A stretch of DNA of 64,000 bases from Zeugodacus cucurbitae. Lineage: Eukaryota; Arthropoda; Insecta; Diptera; Tephritidae. The position numbers were made by a program, and so were the translations under genes. The stretch lies in contig NC_071670.1 of NCBI RefSeq assembly GCF_028554725.1, positions 1,054,001-1,118,000 on the forward strand, read 5' to 3'. This document shows, piece after piece, positions 13,557-26,370 of this stretch (the first letter of the stretch is position 1; each line of letters starts with the position of its first letter). Under the pieces are notes generated by a model that was given only the letters and a program-made list of their open reading frames with translations, made no database searches and had not been told where the DNA came from.

Positions 13557-16500
13557 TGCAACTCGGCGCCCGTGCGCGGCCACAGGCGGCTTCTAAGCGT
13601 TCGGTCAGCACTGGCGGGGCACAAGCGTTGTGCAATGCACACTGACACGCACACGCGCTAGACGACAACGACGACAACAACCACAACCACAACAATCGCA
13701 CAAGCTTTGAAGCGTTACGTCGTGTACGGCTTGTGGTAATGAGCGGAGCAATACACACGCACGCACTACACCTCCGAACACGTGCCCTCAACTATTCATT
13801 GTCGCTGCAACGAATGTGCACCGGAAGCGTGACACGACATAGCTAGCGGCAGGCGTTGGAATTTCGTGGGTTTATGCATTTTCACGTTTGCAATTTGCAC
13901 TTTGAGCACTTGCTTGCGAGGAGATTTCACTTTCACTTGCGTTAAACTCTATATATGAGACACTTTAATTTGTTTTATAATTTTTTTTTATTTTATATTC
14001 AATAACACTATTTCTGATTTTTATTGGTTATATTTAGATATTTATTTCGAAACACTGTGCAAATTTGAATATTTCAATTAATTCACTGTGTTGAAGAACT
14101 CAAGCGATTATAGCTAGAGTAGAGAAAGGGGAGCTTTACAAACACTTTATCCAGCCATTTTGTCTAAATTTAACTGGCTTAAAGTACTTGACGCGGTGAC
14201 GTTGGCGCGTGTGAGAGTAAATCGCGACAGACAGTGCCGCTTGCCGCTTGCCGCCGCTGTTTCGGCGAGCAATTCGACAGCGCGTAAATTTATTGATTGT
14301 GTATTCCCTAAATAAATGCCGTTATAAAATGGCTGGCAGCATAATTAACTGAGTCTACGCGCTGTTGGGCACGTCGAGTGTGAACGGCTGATAAGCACAC
14401 AATTACTGGAAGTTCATAGGAAAAGATACAAACAAGCTACAAAAGATATAGATTATCAGAAAAGAGGCTGAGAAGAAGAGCTGAAGATGCGTAGTAACGG
14501 TATCGAAAACTTTTCTACTTCATGTGAAGTACAGAACTGACGGTAGACGGACTTTTTTCTAACCTGGCAAACTCACATATCGAAACGAACATGCATTGAC
14601 CTAATCTAACAAAGTGCGACTCTAGTTCCGAGTTCTTCCGAGCTAACCCCTAAAACACGATCTCTACATACGAATATATCCAAAAATAGGAACATTCCGC
14701 ACTTGTAAGCGTTTGACAGTATTTTAATTTCAGCACTTCAAAATGTTTGAATTGACACAACAGTAACGAGAGGAGCACTAAACAAAGAATACACAACAAC
14801 AACAAGACTACGATAGATATGTGAAGCACTGTTGGCAGAAGAACTTCATCGAAAAAAATGAGATGACAGCGGAAACAGCATTGAAAGTGCCTTATACTGA
14901 CGAAGGCAGACCAAACAGCATTACACTACAGAAACACACACACACCAGCGAAGCGCACGCATCCTCACGAAACCGCCAGCCATGATATATCCATCCATCC
15001 AGGATATGCTGTTATGGAAGTTTTGCCTACAAAAGGCTGGCACTACGCTAACTGACAGCTGCGTGGCCGTGTGACAACCAACACGACGAGTGTGTGTATA
15101 TGTGAAGGCGTAGATGAAGGAATGGTTGGACATGTCGGTGGACAGAGTTATCGATGAGCAGCAGCAGTGAACGCTGTAACAGAGTGAATATGAGAAGGCG
15201 GGCGAATGCTTGAATGAAATACTGCGAGGTAGCTGTGCATTTGGATGAGAATAGTAGATGAAGTTAGGAGCAGCTAAGATGTGAGTGACACAATAACAAA
15301 AATAGGCCAAAAAATTTAAAAAAATGTGAAATCAACTTTTAAAAACAAATATAAATGAGAAAAATAAGTTTAAGAACTATTTCTTGACATAAAAAATGCT
15401 ACAGTTATCGGCTGAACTCATTAGTATTACTAAAAGCAAAGCAAAGTATAACAATACTGGAAGGAACTTGGAAATGAAACCTGGATATGTTGTTAATAAT
15501 ACCGGAAATAGCCTTTAACACAATGAAAAGTAAAATACTGGGCAATTCAAGGACGAGCATAAGCGTATTATAGGCTTTTCGGTGCACCCCATTTTCCGGT
15601 CTGATGTGAGCATATTATGTTTTTAATATTTCATAGTCTCTCACTATTTTTCGATTTAATTAACCAACCGTCTACCAAAATTACCTCACCACAGTTCAAT
15701 TCGACTGAAATAATTAGAAGAAAATCAAGGTGTGAACCCATGTGACAGACCTTAAGACTGGCACAATAAGACACAAGATAAGAAGTAATAATTCGCACCA
15801 CAATAATTTATGTATTTTGCAGATGCTAGGAGGCCTAAATACGAGTACGAACACAATGCTTTCTCAACCTCGCCCCACACCATCGCCACCTGCCAGTTAC
15901 AATTGCGAAATGCCCAATTTCTCACACCGCCGACGCATGGCTCGTTAGATAAATAACACCTCCAGCAAGGATAACAATAAATACTACAACAACAACTACT
16001 GCGAAGTTTAATAAACCTAACAGCGTATTGAAAGAAGAACTAACGGTACCACCACGCCTGAACTTAAAAAGAGCAGCGCCAGCGGCAGCGGCAGTGCTGC
16101 TTATAGTGGCAGCAAGCGAAGAAATCGGTGTGGCAGCAGCGCAAATGTTCATGTTAAGTTGTAAGTAGTTGTAAGTAGAAAACAAAAACAACATTAGTAA
16201 TGTGGGCGTGTAACAAAAATAACAGACGAAATATTTCAAAAAGCAGCGGCAGTCGCAGGACCGATTCAAGCACCAGTCGACAGCAGCGGCACAAAAACGC
16301 TAGCACCTATTAAGGTTTTTGTTGTTGTTAATGTCATTGGTTTTTATGCTTTTTTGATGTACGTTACTGGCACTTATACACATCTGTTTGCTAAATGAAT
16401 ATGTGTGCATGCATGATAATGCCTGCTGCTGATATTAATATGCCAAACAGAACCAGATCCTAAGTAAAGTAAAAGAAATGGTAATGAGTGGCAACAAGAC

Positions 16501-18660
16501 ACACCAACAGAACACACACAGAACAAAGACAATGCGAAGGACACACCAAGGGAAGCAGCTATTGTATAGGCAATTTCAAAGCTGCTGCGCTTAAAACACC
16601 GACGGCACGACAATGTTATGCGCTACGCCCTGTGGTATGCTGCGAATTTGTTAACGCGCACATATAAATATGTATGCATATGTTAAGGTGTCACATTTAC
16701 ATATCAACAAAATCGCACTATTCGAAAATGGCGTGGCCGCAATTAATTAGTATACGGTATTTGTTGTTGTTTTTGGCATACGTGCTTAATAAATTCGATT
16801 TTTCGCTGTAAACAACATGAAATTTTGCGGTTAACGCCATAATGGATTAATGCATAAACGTGTGGCTACAAATTATGTCGTCGACACAAACAAAACAACA
16901 ACAACAACAATATGTAGTGGGCGCTTAAATAAACGCCCACTAAGCATGCTGCTGACACGCTCTTTGCAACTTAAAAGCGCGCCGCCCAGCGCAAAGCAAA
17001 CCGAATTTTGCCATCCGCACTGCCAACATGTGTCAAGGCGAGCGCTGAACACAGCACACTTGCATACATACGCGTATGAACACATTTAAGTATCCACACA
17101 AAATTATTTGCACATTGTGTTGCCACTTTTGTAGGTTAAGTAACTAATTTGCTGCTGTCTTTGCACAATCGTTGCCTGCAGCTAAATAAAAAAAAAAAAA
17201 AAAAAAAAAAAAATTGGCCGAAAACTAATTTTTATTTGCGCTTGCGACTTTTGCATGTTTGCGACGCACTCACACACGCACCTTCAACAGCTGCTAACGC
17301 TAGTGCGGCTCGCGCTGCCGCTGCTGGCTGCTAACCACCGACTGCCATTCGATAAGTGGGTAAATAGGGCGTGTGCGGAGTGTGCCGCCGCAGCCGCTGC
17401 TTGCAACTTTTTCAAGCACACCACACTTCGCACGCCCTCTCCACCGCGTACTTTCCACCGTTTCACATCTGCATACTTGCGTTTTTCCACTTCTTTACAC
17501 ACACACACACATATACACATGTATTTGCAAATACTTTTTTGATTTTTTTTCGACAGCAAACTCTAGCTTTCGGTGGTTACAACTTGATTTTGAGCACAAC
17601 TTGCACACACATCGTTATAACGCCAATAAGGCTAACTCAAAGGCGTTTTTAAACAAATGCAAACTTTTCATTATTGCTATTTTCAAAAAATTTCTGTAAA
17701 ATTGCTAAGCGCATATAGCACACACGCGACGGCACTTGTCATCTCGTGTACGATTTCGTTAGATTCCTGCGCGTTACTGAGCGAGTTTCCATATCACACA
17801 GAATTTTCACACCGCCGCGGCACCAGCAGCCACGAAAAGAAGGACGACAGCTGTCTCAGCACAGCTCAGCTGTGGCGCACGAACAACGAGCTGTATATGT
17901 GGCCGCTTGGCTCCCGTTAGCTCGCATCCAATACGGAAATCACGAGAGATGCTGGATGCAAGCGCTAGGTGTGAGCGCCACTGCTCGGTGACGACACGCA
18001 TGCCTGCCCTTTGGAGACTTTATTGAGCACTGCAAACAACTCACCATGTAATCACCAGTAAGCAGCCATCCACCCACATGAAGAGACGCTGATAAGGCAC
18101 ACGTTAAATTACTACACACGCGCAAGTATAATAAAAATGAAATCACTTTTCGCAAATGCACAAAGGATGCCGACAGTTGTTCAACTAATTTACTGACAGC
18201 TGCAAAATGGCGGTACATATGTCGGAAGTAAAGACACCAACAACGGTTCTTGTCGTTTACAATGACACACAGTTAGCCAAGACACAAACCCAATGTGTGT
18301 GCTGCCACCTTGTTGCCGCTAATAAAAATATTATAATTGTATTTAATACGAAGTGAAACGTCTAAACACACACGAATAATAATAAAAAGTTTATAAACAG
18401 TTATTTATTAACATAAATAATATATTTTTTAATAATACTTACCAAATGCCGTAAATTCAACTAAATTTTTTCACACTTGCAACAATTCCCAACATGCAAC
18501 CGCGCACATTTTACTGTCTGGTGGCAACACGAAAAAGGCGAAGTAGAAATATAAGCACAAAAGAGAAAGATCAAAAGACGACATGCAGTGTATGAAGTGG
18601 AAGTGGAACCGAAAAGCAGCAGTTCAGAACGAAGATTTGCAAATGACTTAAATTTGCACA
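13557..18660. other. upstream/intergenic DNA between PDZ gene and slpr, no gene recognised
   Basis: This is expected to hold the 5' UTR and promoter of the minus-strand PDZ gene and upstream DNA of slpr. Features seen are a GC-richer patch near 14220-14290 with CGCTTGCCGC repeats, CA/CAA simple repeats, and a 26-base A run at 17188-17213. Several overlapping open frames at 16850-17990 read as low-complexity His/Thr or Cys-rich peptides and are not convincing genes. Confidence 0.4.
17188..17213. repeat. A homopolymer, 26 bases
   Basis: An uninterrupted run of 26 A follows CTAAAT. No retroposed sequence with a target duplication is apparent upstream, so it is recorded as a simple repeat. Such runs are prone to length error in assemblies. 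Confidence 0.9.
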
Positions 18661-19551
18661 AAAACGCGATAAATTCTTAATTAAACTAATCGGAAACGCA
18701 ACGCTGGCGTATTAACACATAGAAATAACTAAATTTTATAAAATATTCAAAAATTAAACGACGCGAAAACGAACGAAACCAAAGTGCTGCACATGAATTA
18801 GTGAAAATGTAATTTCTCTGCTGCACGACTACGAAAAAGAAGACTACGACGACGACGACGAAGCAAAAAATAAAAAGAAAGGCAATGATAAAAATAAGAA
18901 TCTGTGACAGGCACTGGTGTAAATAACCAATTCCTTTAGGAAATTGGTAAAAACTACATTAACGAAAACGAATTTTGTGCCCCAAACAGGAGCGCACAAT
19001 TTGTTGCAAACGAGTAATATTCAATTTATGTATATATATTGCGTACATATAAAGGGTAGGAAAGGAGAATAGCACTAAAACAATACGACATAGTCGACGA
19101 AGAAGTATAAGCACAAAACGGAGTTGTGGATAAAAGATATTACTGCTGGCCAGACGAAAGGCGATTTTTTATTTATACAAAATCGAAACTATTTTGAAAC
19201 ATACAAACGGTTGTGTGGATTAGGGAACAACACGTATACGTGTGGAGTAGACTGACTGCGTAAACTCCAGGTAATATTTGATATGCATTGCTGCGAAATA
19301 TTATTACAAAGACGGTGTAATCAAGACAACAATAATTAGTACGTTGTTAATATGCGCCTATTGTTTCAACAACAAGGAGCTAATGCCAAGTACAACATAC
19401 TAGCTGCTTTTTGTTTACTTTCTTTAACACTGTCTCGATATTGTGTTTTTAAATGCACGTTTAGACAGTACAAACCAGCTGACCTTCTAAATATACGATT
19501 TTTATATTCACACAATTTATTATTGTTTTTCTGATTGTTTTCTTCGACAGC

Positions 19552-19743
19552 AGTCGTTCGAGCTTTACGCTACGCATATTGTGGTGCTACTAACGAATGG
19601 CTCATAAACGGATGCACCGAAGACCTGCTGCTGCACACACACTGTCGTCTGGCGCTAGAGGACAATAGACAACCTCTAACTTTTCGACAGCACTTTTTGT
19701 TATTATTTTTTTTCATTTTGGAAAGCACCTGTTAATCACTTAT
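19552..19743 (+). other. slpr: putative slpr 5' UTR segment
   Basis: A usable acceptor (TTTTCTTCGACAG) ends at 19551, and the sequence runs without another obvious splice site to the slpr ATG at 19744. A possible upstream noncoding exon ends near 19270 (CTCCAG|GTAATA). The AT-rich tract from about 18660 to 19270 could be its leader. The exact transcription start cannot be read from sequence alone. Confidence 0.35.
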
Positions 19744-22700
19744 ATGCCTGCACACTGTTTAACCAATAACGATCACTCGCCGCCTGAAACCAAACCAATG
19801 CTCGCTATCAACGAGGAGCAACAACGCAATCACAGCGATGGCAATGGTGAGGTGCATGCCAATGGCAATGCCAACATCACCAATCCACAACAGCAACAGC
19901 AACAACGTCAACAAACTGCCGGCAGCAATAACAACAGCGGCAGTGCACACGAAACAACACAGTTACCACCATTACCAGACGGGCCACTGTGGTCAGTGCT
20001 CTACGATTACGATGCCAAAGGCGAGGATGAGTTGACACTGCGTCGTGGTCAAATTGTAGTGGTGCTCTCCATGGACAGCAATATATCGGGCGATGAGGGC
20101 TGGTGGACGGGCAAAATTGGTGATAAGGTTGGTTTAGTTTGCTACAGTCATGAAATTTTATTTAAGAATGAAAAAAAAAACCGGAGCTACTTGTTTGCTG
20201 AATAATAAAGTTGCGGCTGTAGCGTTAAATCAATGACGTCAGTGCGCATATATACTATGCAATTAAATGAATTAATAAACGACGTTTTCACATTCGGGAT
20301 TTTATCACTTCTTTTCTTTGCAATGTTTTATTGTGCTGACGGCATTTTTTATCGCGCTAATATGCTGCCTTTCGTATGTACACCTCCTACTGCTTGCTTT
20401 GCAGCGCAGTATTGATAAGAAGGCGTACTGTTTATCTAAACCTTATCTTTGCTGAGCTACTTGAACCGCGGGCAGCATCTGCGATTTTGTGAATTTTTGA
20501 GATTAAACTTTGTTCAATTTTGTAGCAAGCAAGTGAAATTAGTATTTTTAAATAATATGAATTATTAAAAATTTAGATAAAAATGTTAGCTACTGATAAG
20601 ACCCGTGACTTGCTGTTGTTTATTTGTGTAATTATTCACCACCAGTGCATGAGCAATCATATGTTTTATATTTAGATTTTGTGATATTTTGCATTGACAC
20701 ATTCTTATCTTCGTCTAGGTCGGCATATTTCCCAGCAATTTTGTGACAGACCAAGATCCTATGCTGCCGGACGTGCCCTCCGCCATTGGCGACATACAAC
20801 CGCACGAAATCGACTACGCCGAACTCGAGGTTGGCGAAGTGATAGGCGCTGGCGGCTTTTGCAAGGTGCACCGTGGCTACTACAGCGGCGAAGAGGTTGC
20901 CATTAAAGTGGCGCCACAGGCGGGTGCCGATGTCGAATCGAATCGCGACAATGTGCTGCAAGAGGCGAAGCTATTTTGGGTCGTGAAGCACGAAAACATA
21001 GTGGCATTGCGTGGCGTCTGCCTGAAGCCGCCCGATCTGTGCCTGGTGATGGAGTATGCGCGCGGCGGCAGTTTGAATCACATATTGGCACGTGGCAAGA
21101 TTCCGCCCGATGTGCTGGTCAACTGGGCGATACAGATAGCACGTGGCATGAACTACCTACACAACGAAGCGCCCATTTCGATTATACACCGCGATCTAAA
21201 GAGTTCCAATGGTGAGTTGCGTATATTTGCCTGTAAGGGTGTGTATTGTTGGCGAATTGTTTTGCTTGGGGTTGATAACACGCACGCGTTTGTGTAGCGG
21301 CAGTTGTTATTACAGCGCAATAGCGAAATAAATTTTGTTTGAGTGGTGTTTCTTATAATTTTACGACTATTTATAAAAAGTTTTTTTCGGCGTTTGTTTA
21401 TTGAGCAGTGAAAATGTGGATTTAATTATTTATGTGTTTGTGTTAAACGCGTGCCAAACTCGATATTTCGTATTAAGTATTAGTTTCATTTTGATAAAAA
21501 TTATTATTTTTAGTTCCAAGTAAATTTATCGTTTCATTTTTTTAACGCCTGTACATTTACAGTGCTCATTTTGGAGGAAATCATTGCTGGCAATCTGCAC
21601 AATAAAACGCTGAAGATCACCGATTTCGGTTTGGCGCGAGAGCTTTACAACACAACACGCATATCAACGGCGGGCACTTATGCTTGGATGCCGCCGGAAG
21701 TGATAAAGAGCAGCACGTACTCCAAGTAAGGGCTATGCGCCACCTACAGTGGCTTAAATTTATTTTTACTTCCTTCGCGTTTTGCTTATTTGCATTATTT
21801 TTACTGCCGCAGATCATCAGATGTTTGGAGCTACGGTGTGCTGCTGTGGGAGCTCATCACAGGCGAGACGCCATACAAAGGTTTCGATTCGTATTCAGTC
21901 GTATTTGGCATTGCAGTGAATATGCTGACGCTGCCCATACCGAAAACTTGCCCGGATGCATGGGGAAAACTCATGAAAAGTAAGTACTCCAAGTAGGTTA
22001 TTCTTTCGAAACATAATATTTATATTTGATTTATTTTTATCACAGGCTGCTGGGAGAATGATCCACACAAGCGCCCGGGTTTCAGGGACATACTAACGAA
22101 GCTGGAGGACATTGCACGTTCAGGTTTCACGCTGACGCCACAGGAGTCGTTCAACACGATGCAAGATGCCTGGAAAAAGGAGATCGCCGAGGTGCTACAA
22201 GAGTTGCGCTTAAAAGAAAAGGTGAGTGCCTTAAGCAGAACAGCACGTAGTGTAGCCGTATATTCTAGTATATAGCAGTTTGTCTGAAAATGTATAGCTG
22301 ATTTGACATTTGATTGTTGTAACGCATTTAGTGACTATTTGTGTGGTGTGTGCGTGCGTGTTTGTTTGTTTTTAGGCGCGTACATTGTAAATTTTTTGTA
22401 ATTTGATAGTGTGTAGTTTTCCGTTATGTACTTGGCGGTTCGACCTTGTCATTTACACGTTATTAATTTTGTATACTCCCTGTACTTCTATAATTTGTTT
22501 GCATATTTGAACAAATCGTAACATATTCTCTGATTCATTTGATTACGTCTACGTCTCACACAGCGTTTCCAAGCAATCGAAGAGGTAAGCAGCAAGACGC
22601 GACATTTTCTTGCCGACAATTTGCAAAGCAAAACGCTAATGGGCTGTGTTGCATTTCCATTTTTTTTGGAAATCATGTTTTCCTTTTTTTTTCTATTTCA

Positions 22701-25700
22701 CACATTTTTTTCTAATTTATGCTGCATGCTTAATACCGAATGTGGCAATTTTTTTAATATTTTACAAATGCTTTTGATGCTGAGTTTATTTTGCTAACGA
22801 TTTGCTCACAAATATGCAAATGATATGCACGTTTTTTGAAAAAAAATCAAAATAAAACGAAACCATACACGATCTTTACACTACAAATACGTTACATTTA
22901 AATCCGAAATATCCGAAAATTTGCTTTAAACTTTAGTTTTTGCATTAAAATATATCAAAAGTGAAATTAAGTTGTCTTCTTTTACTGTTAGAGGCTTGCA
23001 TGCACTCCTGCGCCTCTCATTTGTTTAATTTTCTTCAAGTTCACATTAACATTTTTACTCTCTCTCCCAGGAATTGCGCACCAAAGAGGAACGCTTGAAT
23101 CGTGTTCAGAGCGAACAGGACGAACAGGCCATTAATCTGAAACGCTTCGCCGAGCAATTGAAACTGCGCGAGATGGCTTTAATTGGGCGTGAGCTGCAGA
23201 TAGCACAACAAACGCCCACACCGAATCGTAGGCGTGGCAAGTTCAGCAAAGTGAAACTCAAAGTAAGCAAGGCAAACACCCAAATAAGGCAGCGTTTAAA
23301 AGTAATAATTTATTTTCTATTTCGCAGCTTCTTAAGAAGAATGAAGTGCAAATTTCACTACCAACGGACTTCCGGCACACAGTGACGGCGATACACGATA
23401 AACCATTGACTGATACACCGCCGGGCTCACCAGCGATTTCCCAAGTGCGCATTGTGGCACGTAAGTCGAACTTATTTCACTTGGTTTTACATTTAAGAAT
23501 TATAGTGAAAGCGCCATGAAGTGAAAATGTGTGTGTTTCTTCAAGAGAAAATGTAGCTGACTTTCCAAAGACTCTCTATTAATATTATTCAAAATCGTTA
23601 TGCATATGATTTACATTACATATTTATCCAATTAATTCTTTTTATGTAAAATAATAGTTTTATTAGATAAATTGAGCTTTGTGTTTTTTGTAAAAATTAG
23701 TTTTAGATTTTATGTATTTGAATTATAGTGTATTATTTATTTTTCGTATTAATTTAGTTTTGTTTATTTTTTCTTTTGCCTTTTTCTTTTACTTCTTCTT
23801 TTCCGCTTTATTTTTACCATTTCGTATACTCCGCGCATGCGTGTGTGTGTGGTTGGGTAGTGACGCCACCACAACTGCCGCCCGACGGTTACAAAGGCAA
23901 GACTTGGGGTCCTTCGACTGTGCATCAGCGCGAGCGTCCCCACTTGCCGGCGCTGCTTGCCACCGAATGGTCCGGCCCGGCCTCAACCAACTCGCTGTTC
24001 AGCAAGAGCGCACCGAATCTGGACAAGAAGGCTGTGCGGCCGACGCAACTGCACTATATGCACCACAGCCAGCTGCCGCACCATGCACTGCGTCAGCATT
24101 CGCCGTTGCATCACCGCCACCAACATTTGCCGCTGCATCATTCGCATGCCCATCACTTCGAGTATAAATTCGGTTCGATGCCGTGCTCACCAACGACGCC
24201 GACCTATGCCTCTGACGCCTGTATCGGCTACAATGAGTCAGGTATTTGTATTATAGGGAATTACAACAAGAATAGCAACAACAGCAATAACAATAGTTGC
24301 AATACAACACCAACGCAAACACCAACAACAGCGTTAACAGCGACGGACAATATGCCCAACACGTCGCCCTGCGCGATCACATGCAATTCATCATCGCTGG
24401 TGACGTTCCCATTACTCAATAATACAAACGACCACCATCCACTGCATGCCACTTCAATCATAAATATTAATAATACTAGTAGTAACCATAATCATCAGCA
24501 TCAGCTTCAGCATCAACAACAACAACACCAACATCATAGCAATAGTAATTCGAGTAATAACAGCAACAATAGCGGCACTTTTGCCGCCAATAACTTCATA
24601 CTTGACCCGACCATTTATAGTAAAAACAAGAACAGCTATAATCATAGTAATAGCTATAGTAGTAGTAATACAAGTACTAGTACACTGATCCAAAATAATA
24701 GCCATAATAACTTTAGAAATAACGGTAATAACAATAACAATAACCATAATAACAATAATAACGGTAGCAGAAAGAATTCTGGCAGCAGCGCTATTGGTGT
24801 GAAAAGTCTCAGTTTGTGTAGCAATAAGAAATTGAAGGCGCAACAACTACGTCGACTGCAACAGCAGCAACAACAACAACTGAAGTTATGTCAGCCGAGT
24901 CTCCAGCCAATGCCGCCCATGGTACGCAGCCAAGAGGATGGACTGAATTTGCCGGCGCGCTATCCCTGCTCACCCCTGACACTGTTGCAATATCAGTTTG
25001 TGCCAGCGCCCGACTACCCTTCGTCGGATCAAAGTGACACCGACACCGAGCCACCCACGCCCACCGTCAGTTGTTTTCCATTCCGCAAGGTGTCGCCGGT
25101 GGCGCAACAGCCGCCGTTGCCCCCATACGCCTACCACGACCGCAGTCCACTTTCCGAGCACGCCATCAGCGGCTTCAGCAGCCTGGGCAACAGCCCAGCG
25201 GTCGGCCGGAAAAAGCTTTCTCTCGACAGCGAACTGCTGGCGATCGAGCGCCAACAGAAACACGTACAGCGGCAAGCCAAGATGTTGCCCATCGTTATGT
25301 TGCTGTCGGATTTGGATAAACACGCGCCGCCATCCATACACAGCGCTAGCGCTACCAACAGTGCGACCAATCTGATTAACGAGCCGAACGATCCGACGTA
25401 CGATCGTGCCTTCTATCGCGATATACAGAAATCCCTGGAGGAAATATTCTCGATGCCCGCGCCGGCAGGCCGTTTCGGCAGCCAGCGCTCTGAACGACTT
25501 AATTCGAAGTCCAGCGGCGATTTGACCAAATACAACTCGACGTCGCAACTCACCGAGGATGCTGCCGACGAAGAGTCCACATACCGTTTCCAGCGCAACG
25601 CCTCTGGTTCGCAATTCCCGCGACAGTGTTTCTTTCGGCAACCGTCTAATGCCGGCGAGGCTGTGGACGACGACGCGAGCACCAACGCATCACAAAACGC

Positions 25701-26370
25701 TTCATTTCGTTCATTTTCGGGCGATGAACATTTCAATTCGATATGCTCCGACCAGTCCTCGTCCATCGACACGACCAACTCCACACAGACATCGCGGAAA
25801 TCGTCGGTCACCTTCCAGCTAAACTCCTCCGCCTCGCAAACGAACTCGTGCGCTTCAAACGATGAGCACGCGAACAGCACCAGTGCCAGCGCCAATCAGT
25901 CATACAGTTTTTCCACAACCTTCAACTCCACCGGCACAGACACTGCCGAGCAGTTCGTCAACAGCGGCGGCAGCGCAACGCAACAGACATCGACACACGC
26001 AGGCCAAGCTACGTCAAAGAACGCCGTGCCGAAGGGCGCACTGCTGCACGACCTGAAGCTGCAGGATGTACAGCCGGCGCCAGAAGTTTTACGCATGAAG
26101 CAAAGTCTGCTGCTGGCGGAGGAAGCCAAGGCGCGCAAGCATAAAATGAACACGAAGAAAGCGAGCGGCAAAGCGAAAGACTCCGGCGCGACGACGGCGA
26201 CAGCGTCGGTGTCGTTCCAACACAAAGTGCAAAACATACTGAACTACTTCACGATACGCAAGAAGAAGTCAGAAAGTGAATACAAATTATTCGAGAACGC
26301 CAACTCGGAGTTCGTGCACGAAACGCGCGTCAAAGCGAAGGCGAAAGCGAAGTCATGTGAGCAACTGTAG
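19744..26370 (+). CDS. slpr: slipper mixed-lineage kinase (JNKKK), extended-terminal-exon isoform
   Basis: Coding exons are 19744-20127, 20719-21211, 21563-21725, 21813-21979, 22046-22221, 22564-22584, 23071-23262, 23328-23460 and 23861-26370, giving about 1412 aa; all phases agree. Slipper is the fly MLK that phosphorylates the JNK kinase Hemipterous downstream of Rac/Cdc42. Visible domains are an SH3 at about 82-140 (ALYDY-like LYDYDAKGEDEL, GWWTGKIGDK); a kinase at about 166-435 with the Gly loop GAGGFCKV, Lys191 in VAIKV, HRDLKSSN, DFG (Asp313) and GTYAWMPPEV; a heptad-rich zipper region at about 440-520; and a CRIB motif ISLPTDFRHTVTAI near 541. Conserved GKTWGPST and SKSAPNLDKK motifs follow. 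The last exon then runs through a long Asn/His/Ser/Gln-rich tract into a Ser-rich tail ending CEQL. The start is the first ATG in the open exon; Met19 is an alternative. Confidence 0.9.

Noticed and set aside
13444..13791. 115-codon minus-strand frame over the first PDZ-gene exon
   Set aside because: A different frame of the same DNA begins with ATG and ends exactly at a strong donor; the 115-codon frame reads through the donor and looks random.
17188..17213. A run as the tail of a processed pseudogene
   Set aside because: No coding remnant directly upstream and no target duplication around it.
23712..24256. Plus-strand frames of 151 and 99 codons at the start of slpr exon 10
   Set aside because: Shadows of the slpr frame, which is fixed by the CTG split codon and the GKTWGPST motif.
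24970..25641. 223-codon minus-strand frame opposite slpr
   Set aside because: Antisense shadow of GC3-rich coding sequence; no domain or promoter.
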